Positions 59,793 through 64,000 of a stretch of 64,000 nucleotides of DNA are shown here, piece by piece. The stretch spans positions 744,001 to 808,000 of the forward strand of contig JADDTR010000007.1 in the NCBI GenBank assembly GCA_015345905.1, given 5' to 3'. A program made the translations under genes and the position numbers. The stretch comes from Aotearoamyces nothofagi (lineage: Eukaryota > Ascomycota > Leotiomycetes > Leotiales > Tympanidaceae). The notes beneath the pieces were generated by a model. It had not been told where the DNA came from. It did no database searches and saw only the letters and a list, made by a program, of their open reading frames with translations. Position 1 is the first letter of the stretch; the number at the start of each line of letters is the position of its first letter.

Positions 59793-61266
59793 CTAATCAA
59801 GTATAATGTGGCCGTTGGAGAGCGGGTTATAATCGACTTCGCTGGCCCATTGCGCTTCGTATAGGGATTCATCCATCTGGGAAGCATCCATGCCACATAT
59901 GACATCTCTGTGATAGCACATTAGCATCCATTTAATAGCAAAGTTTCTATACACAGAGAAGGGCTTACTTGTCCTCGGCCAATACCTCGAATCCCGGAAC
60001 CAGGTCGATGAGGAAGATGATGAGATAAGACCCAGCGAAGGACCAAGAAAATCCGATAACAGCTTCCAAAATTTGGATTCCAAGTTGTCTAACGTTCCCG
60101 TCGAAGAAGACGCCACCGGCAATAATGGTCGTGCCGTCATAGGCTGCCACTTCCTTGCGTGCAAAAAGGCCAGTGGCAATCGTACCAACCATTCCTCCAA
60201 TGCAATGAGTGGCAAATGTATCTCCATTATCAACCCATCGTATACGTTTTGCGAAAGCTGTAAACTTGATACGCAACGCCTGGCGACAAACAACGGCGCC
60301 AAGGATACCAAAGAAAAATGACGTGGTCAGGTCGATAAAGCCTGCTGCCGGAGTAATCATAACGAGGCCAGAAAGGGCACCCATGAATGTTGAGTCCAGT
60401 GACCATTTTCCAGTCTCGCAATATGTGATCAGAGCCCACGTTAGTGCAGCGCTAGATGCACAAAGATTCGTGACGCACATGGCCATGACGGATTTGAAAT
60501 TCAGACTGAGAGTAGTGCCAGCATCGAAAGCAAGCCATGAGCCCCAAATGGTGATGAGTGCTAAAATTTGGCTGATGGTGTTGTGTGGTCGATGGAGTGC
60601 CAGATGAGATGGTGTGCGTACTGAAGACCTCCGTGAGCGTCCTTGAGGCCATGATAGATATAGAGTGAGAGCAGACGCTGTAGCACCGCTGCAGATATGC
60701 ACAGGCGTTCCACCTGCAAAGTCCAATACACCAATACCTCCCAAAAACCCATTGTCAGACCAGACCATGTGTGCCATTGGGCAATAGATGAATGTCGCCC
60801 ACAGCTAAACAGTCAGTATCGTTCGCACCGTTCAGCGGCATCGACTTACAAAAATAAAGGGTATCAGAGGCAAAAGTCTGCCTCGCTCACAGGCGCCTCC
60901 AACAGCAAGGGCACAGACAGTTGCGCAGAATATCAGCTGGAACTCGCTGAAGAGGATCGCAGGTATTGTGCCAACTGGATCTGCGAGAACGCCTCTATGA
61001 AAGGCATACTTGAGATCGCCAATGACACCATTTCCTTCGCCATATGCCAGCGAATAGCCGACCATGAACCATTGGATTGAACAGCATGAGATTGCCAAAA
61101 CGGAAGGCATGAAAGAAGCCAGCCCACTCCGCCTGGTCGAATATCCCGAATAGCCAAGGCCGACAGCAGGGACAATAGGCCAGCAGAAGACACAGCAGAC
61201 AAGCACAAAGACAGTGTCCGTCATGTTGCAGGCCTCCCAGGCCGCGAGGATCTCGGTAGACGCCAT
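59793..61266 (-). CDS. ammonium transporter, Mep2/Amt type
   Basis: Three exons (61266-60850, 60804-59969, 59907-59793) give 455 residues with about eleven hydrophobic helices. Signature segments are WFMVGYSLAYGEG, FSEFQLIFCATVCALAVGGA, DFAGGTPVHICSGATA (first pore His, about 175), WGSWLAFDAGTTLSLNFKSV, ALSGLVMITPAAGFIDL and WVDNGDTFATHCIGGMVGTI (second pore His, about 339). Having both histidines places it with Mep2 rather than with Mep1/Mep3-type proteins, which carry Glu at the first position. The C-terminal tail ends EDKDVICGMDASQMDESLYE, the conserved cytoplasmic tail that gates the trimer. It imports ammonium across the plasma membrane, and Mep2-type members can also signal. Two GATAAG sites lie about 300 bases upstream of the start, fitting nitrogen control. 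Confidence 0.94.
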
Positions 61267-61326
61267 GATAGCTGAATGAAGGTACGGTAGGAAGCAACTG
61301 AGAGGACAGGCACCGGATCTGAGCCC

Positions 61327-61334
61327 TTATATAA
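61327..61334 (-). promoter_or_regulatory. TATA box of the ammonium transporter gene
   Basis: TTATATAA lies about 60 bases upstream of the ATG at 61266. It is a self-complementary TATA-like element at a plausible distance, allowing a short leader. Confidence 0.45.
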
Positions 61335-61563
61335 CTCGGCCAGTGCCAGGTGGAGAGAGCTTACGCTTGGCGGCTATTTAAATGCCTTCGGACTCGCGGC
61401 GAAAGAAGGAAAGAAAGAAAGAAAGAGACGGCAGATGACAGATGACAGATGGCAGATGGCAGACGACAGTAGGGAACAGACCTACGGTGTTCCTGGGCGT
61501 TAGATAGACCAGCGGGTGCTATATGGGCCGCTCGATGGCACGCCGAGGAGCGCTGGGAGCTGC

Positions 61564-61578
61564 GATAAGCCAGATAAG
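61564..61578. promoter_or_regulatory. twin GATAAG sites (AreA/NIT2-type)
   Basis: GATAAG occurs at 61564-61569 and 61573-61578, in the same orientation and nine bases apart, roughly 300 bases upstream of the transporter start. Closely paired GATA sites are the preferred target of fungal nitrogen regulators. Confidence 0.5.
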
Positions 61579-61870
61579 GACCGAAAGCGCAGGCATGCCT
61601 ATCTATTGTACAGAATGGGTCTAGCGGGCAGCTCGGCGGGCACGATTGGCGAACGACTATCCGGAGGAGGAAAGCACGAGCAGCGTCGAGTCGGGGGCCA
61701 ATCACAGCCGACGTGACGGCGCGGAAGTACTTGCGTACCGAAGCGAGCTGGGGGGCGATGGCGAAGCACGGACGCGGGACGAGGGAGCGGGCAGCCACCG
61801 CGCGTTCTCTCTCTCGCTCTCCCACCCAGCGCTGGATGCTCGCTGTCGGGCCATTATTTAGCGATCCAGG

Positions 61871-61940
61871 TACGCTGCGACACGCTGGAGCACGCTGCGA
61901 CACGCTGGAGCACGCTGCAACACGCTGCAACACGCTACAA
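61871..61940. repeat. 20-base tandem repeat CACGCTGCGACACGCTGGAG
   Basis: Two full copies and further decaying copies built from CACGCTG(C/G)(G/A)A 10-mers lie in the GC-rich spacer between the transporter and SFH5. Confidence 0.8.
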
Positions 61941-62269
61941 CCCGCCACGCTCCAGCTCTCGCCGCCTGGCCTGGAGCGTCTGCCGCTCGTTCGCCCTCGA
62001 TACCCTACACAGATACCCTAGAGACTGGAAACGGACGGCACGCCCTTTAGCGAGCCACACCGACAATTGTGCTGTGCTCGGCTTGTCCTCGTCCTTGCAC
62101 TTGTCCCAGTGCAGGGCTAAATATCTTTGTCATCCTCCCGCGCAGCCTGTGCAGAAGCATCAACAACTTCCGGCGATCGATCTAATCTAATCATCCTGCT
62201 CTCGTTCCTGAGCTAATCCCGTGCGGCTGCCCCTAAGATATATCCCTGAGAGACGTGACACTTTCGGCC

Positions 62270-63482
62270 ATGGCTGATCAGCAAAAACAAGCTCCCGCAG
62301 AGGCAGACGCCCCAAAGCCGGTTTCTGAAGCCACGCCTGTGGTAGCAGCACCGACGACGGCGGAAGAGCCCACGACGGCCACAGAAGCAGCAGCTGTCCC
62401 GCCTCCAGCAGCTGTCGACGCAGCCCCTGATGCAGACGCAACTCCCGCCACAGCTCCTGCGACCGACGAGCCAAAGCCGGTCGCAGAACCAGCGCATGCT
62501 CCAGTCCAGCCCGAGGTTAAAACAGAGCAGCCTGCGAAATCCGCACTTTCGACGTTCTTCGCTGCGCTGCCAGCTATCATCAAGCAAGCAGAGCACCAGG
62601 AGATGTGGGGGATCGAGCTCTCGGATGAGAGCCACGTTCCCACCACCATCGTCCTCGAGAAGTTCCTTCGCGCCAACACCCACGACGTGGCCAAGGCACA
62701 GGCCCAGCTGACCCAGGCTCTGACCTGGCGCAAACGTGTGCAGCCGCTGAAAGTCCTCGAGAGCGCCGAGTTCGACAGGTCCAAGTTCGGCGACCTGGGA
62801 TTCGTCACCACGTATCACGGCACCAAGGGCAAGGAGGTCGTCACGTGGAACATCTACGGCGCCGTCAAGGACAACAAGGCCACCTTTGGCAACCTCGAGG
62901 AGTATGACAGCCCATCCGTCACGCGCGCATGGGATTTCAATAACTGACTCGTGCCTCTTGTAGATTCATCAGATGGCGCGCTGCGCTCATGGAGCTTTCC
63001 ATCAAAGAACTTGATCTTGCGTCGGCCACGGTCAAGATCCCTGAGAATGGTCCCGATCCCTACCGCATGGTTCAGGTACACGACTACCTCAACGTGAGCT
63101 TCCTCCGCATGGACCCCGCCGTGCGTGTCGCCTCGAAAGAAACCGTCCAGACCTTCAGCGTCGCCTACCCCGAGCTCCTCAAGGACAAGTTCTTCGTCAA
63201 CGTCCCGCTCATCATGTCGTAAGTTTTGCCTCCCCCCCTCCGCATCCCCTCCTATCCCATCTTTGAAGCCGCCCCCCCCCTTACAAAAACTCCAGGTGGG
63301 TCTTCGCCGCCCTGAAAGTCTTCCTGAGCCCCGCAACAGTCAAGAAGTTCCACCCCCTGGGCTACGGCGCCAACCTCGCCGCCGAACTCCCCGACTTCGG
63401 CGATCAGCTCCCCGCTGCATATGGTGGCAAGGGCGAGGATATCAAGTCGCACGGCCTCACGGTCAAATACGTCGGTGCTTAG
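62270..63482 (+). CDS. SFH5: Sfh5-like phosphatidylinositol transfer protein (Sec14/CRAL-TRIO domain)
   Basis: Three exons (62270-62901, 62964-63218, 63296-63482) give 357 residues. The first 90 or so residues are a disordered Ala/Pro/Thr/Glu-rich leader. The CRAL-TRIO N-lobe follows (LEKFLRANTHDVAKAQAQLT then QALTWRKRVQPL). After it comes the lipid-binding domain: TYHGTKGKEVVTWNIYGAVK, EEFIRWRAALMELSIKELDL (junction restored by splicing), MVQVHDYLNVSFLRMDPAVR, SVAYPELLKDKFFVNVPLIM, SWVFAALKVFLSPATVKKFH and the closing LPAAYGGKGEDI. This order and the YPELL-KFFVNVP core match fungal Sfh5, a peripheral ER and plasma-membrane protein that transfers phosphatidylinositol in yeast and has also been reported to bind heme. 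Codons are strongly GC-ending, unlike most neighbours, suggesting high expression. Confidence 0.92.
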
Positions 63483-64000
63483 CTGGTCTGTACGAGTACC
63501 CCCCGTCACCCGCGTCCACGCCAGCATTCAGACCAAATCTTCTCCCTTTTTAAAAAAAAAATCCGTCCTCATTTATTGGTTGGCGCAGGCCTACCTTTCC
63601 TTCCCTCCCTGTTTTTGGGGGGTTGTCGTTGTCGTCGTTTTGCAAATCAGAAGCTACAATATATCCCCTCGCTCGATTAGATCTGTTTTAATAGTGTTTT
63701 TTTTTTAATATCTATATAATTAGAATCTGATCTTACCGGTCCGATTAAATACCCCCCTTCTATCCGTGCATGCAAAACTTTCACCCGCGAATCTGTGACG
63801 CACACCTCAGCCTTCCCCGCCAGCGCAACCCGTCCCCGCCACGTGATCCTCCATACTCTTGGGGGGAAAATACCGCGTTGCAGGCTCGTCACTCCGACAC
63901 GACATACCTCGCGACTTCGGCTGCTGAGATGGACGTGCAGAGTCGGAATCGACACGTCTCGTATGCGCATCTTGTCGGTGAACGCCGAGATCGATCGACG
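63483..64000. other. 3' flank and next promoter, no gene seen
   Basis: Poly-A/T runs follow the SFH5 stop. CACGTG at 63840-63845 in a GCCACGTGATCC context suggests the promoter of a gene beyond the window. Confidence 0.4.

Larger units (their letters stand above)
61267..62269. other. divergent promoter spacer, GC-rich in its right half
   Basis: Contains the transporter promoter elements on the left, a GAAA-rich run near 61400-61430, the 20-base tandem repeat, and the leader of SFH5 on the right. The 195-codon minus frame (61361-61948) is compositional and has no domain. Confidence 0.45.

Overview
The window comes from a filamentous ascomycete nuclear genome (Pezizomycotina; Leotiomycetes is a guess from overall gene style). 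The supporting signs are protein genes split by introns of about 45-120 bases with GTAAGT-type donors and CTAAC/CTGAC-type branch points, and fungal families such as rhodopsin-domain membrane proteins, a CE3 esterase, Slh1, Sam37, Sfh5 and arginine-specific carbamoyl-phosphate synthase with its leader peptide. No tRNA, rRNA, CRISPR array, viral fossil or intact transposon was recognised. Gene models were built by eye from splice signals, phase continuity and conserved protein motifs.

Layout. 1-9 kb is gene-poor, with one seven-exon rhodopsin-domain gene (2982-4532). 9-13 kb has two proline/glutamine-rich unknown proteins. 13.8-15.7 kb holds the carbamoyl-phosphate synthase small-subunit gene on the minus strand, preceded by a spliced arginine attenuator peptide uORF. 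16.8-17.6 kb carries what looks like a decayed gene. ETF-beta (17.8-18.7 kb) and a GPI-anchored-type CE3 esterase (20.4-21.4 kb) follow. 22.5-31.2 kb contains SLH1 and SAM37, separated by two tandem-repeat clusters. 31.2-44.4 kb is a gene desert of about 13 kb packed with simple-sequence repeats. 44.4-63.5 kb is gene-dense: an unknown acidic, probably nuclear protein, an NDH-2 NADH dehydrogenase, mitochondrial isoleucyl-tRNA synthetase, a large GH106-like glycosidase, a DUF676 lipase, a Mep2-type ammonium transporter, and the Sec14-like protein Sfh5.

The genes are mostly unrelated housekeeping genes. Five act in mitochondria (carbamoyl-phosphate synthase small subunit, ETF-beta, Sam37, NDH-2, mitochondrial IleRS), but nothing suggests a cluster. 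The most striking regulatory structure is the arginine attenuator peptide. It is encoded across three exons, the middle one a 13-base microexon carrying the essential DYLS core, so splicing could decide whether the arginine sensor exists. Other notable points are three probable GC-AG introns among about 34, the repeat desert with HSE-like sites but no visible gene, and an unusual bacterial-looking glycosidase.
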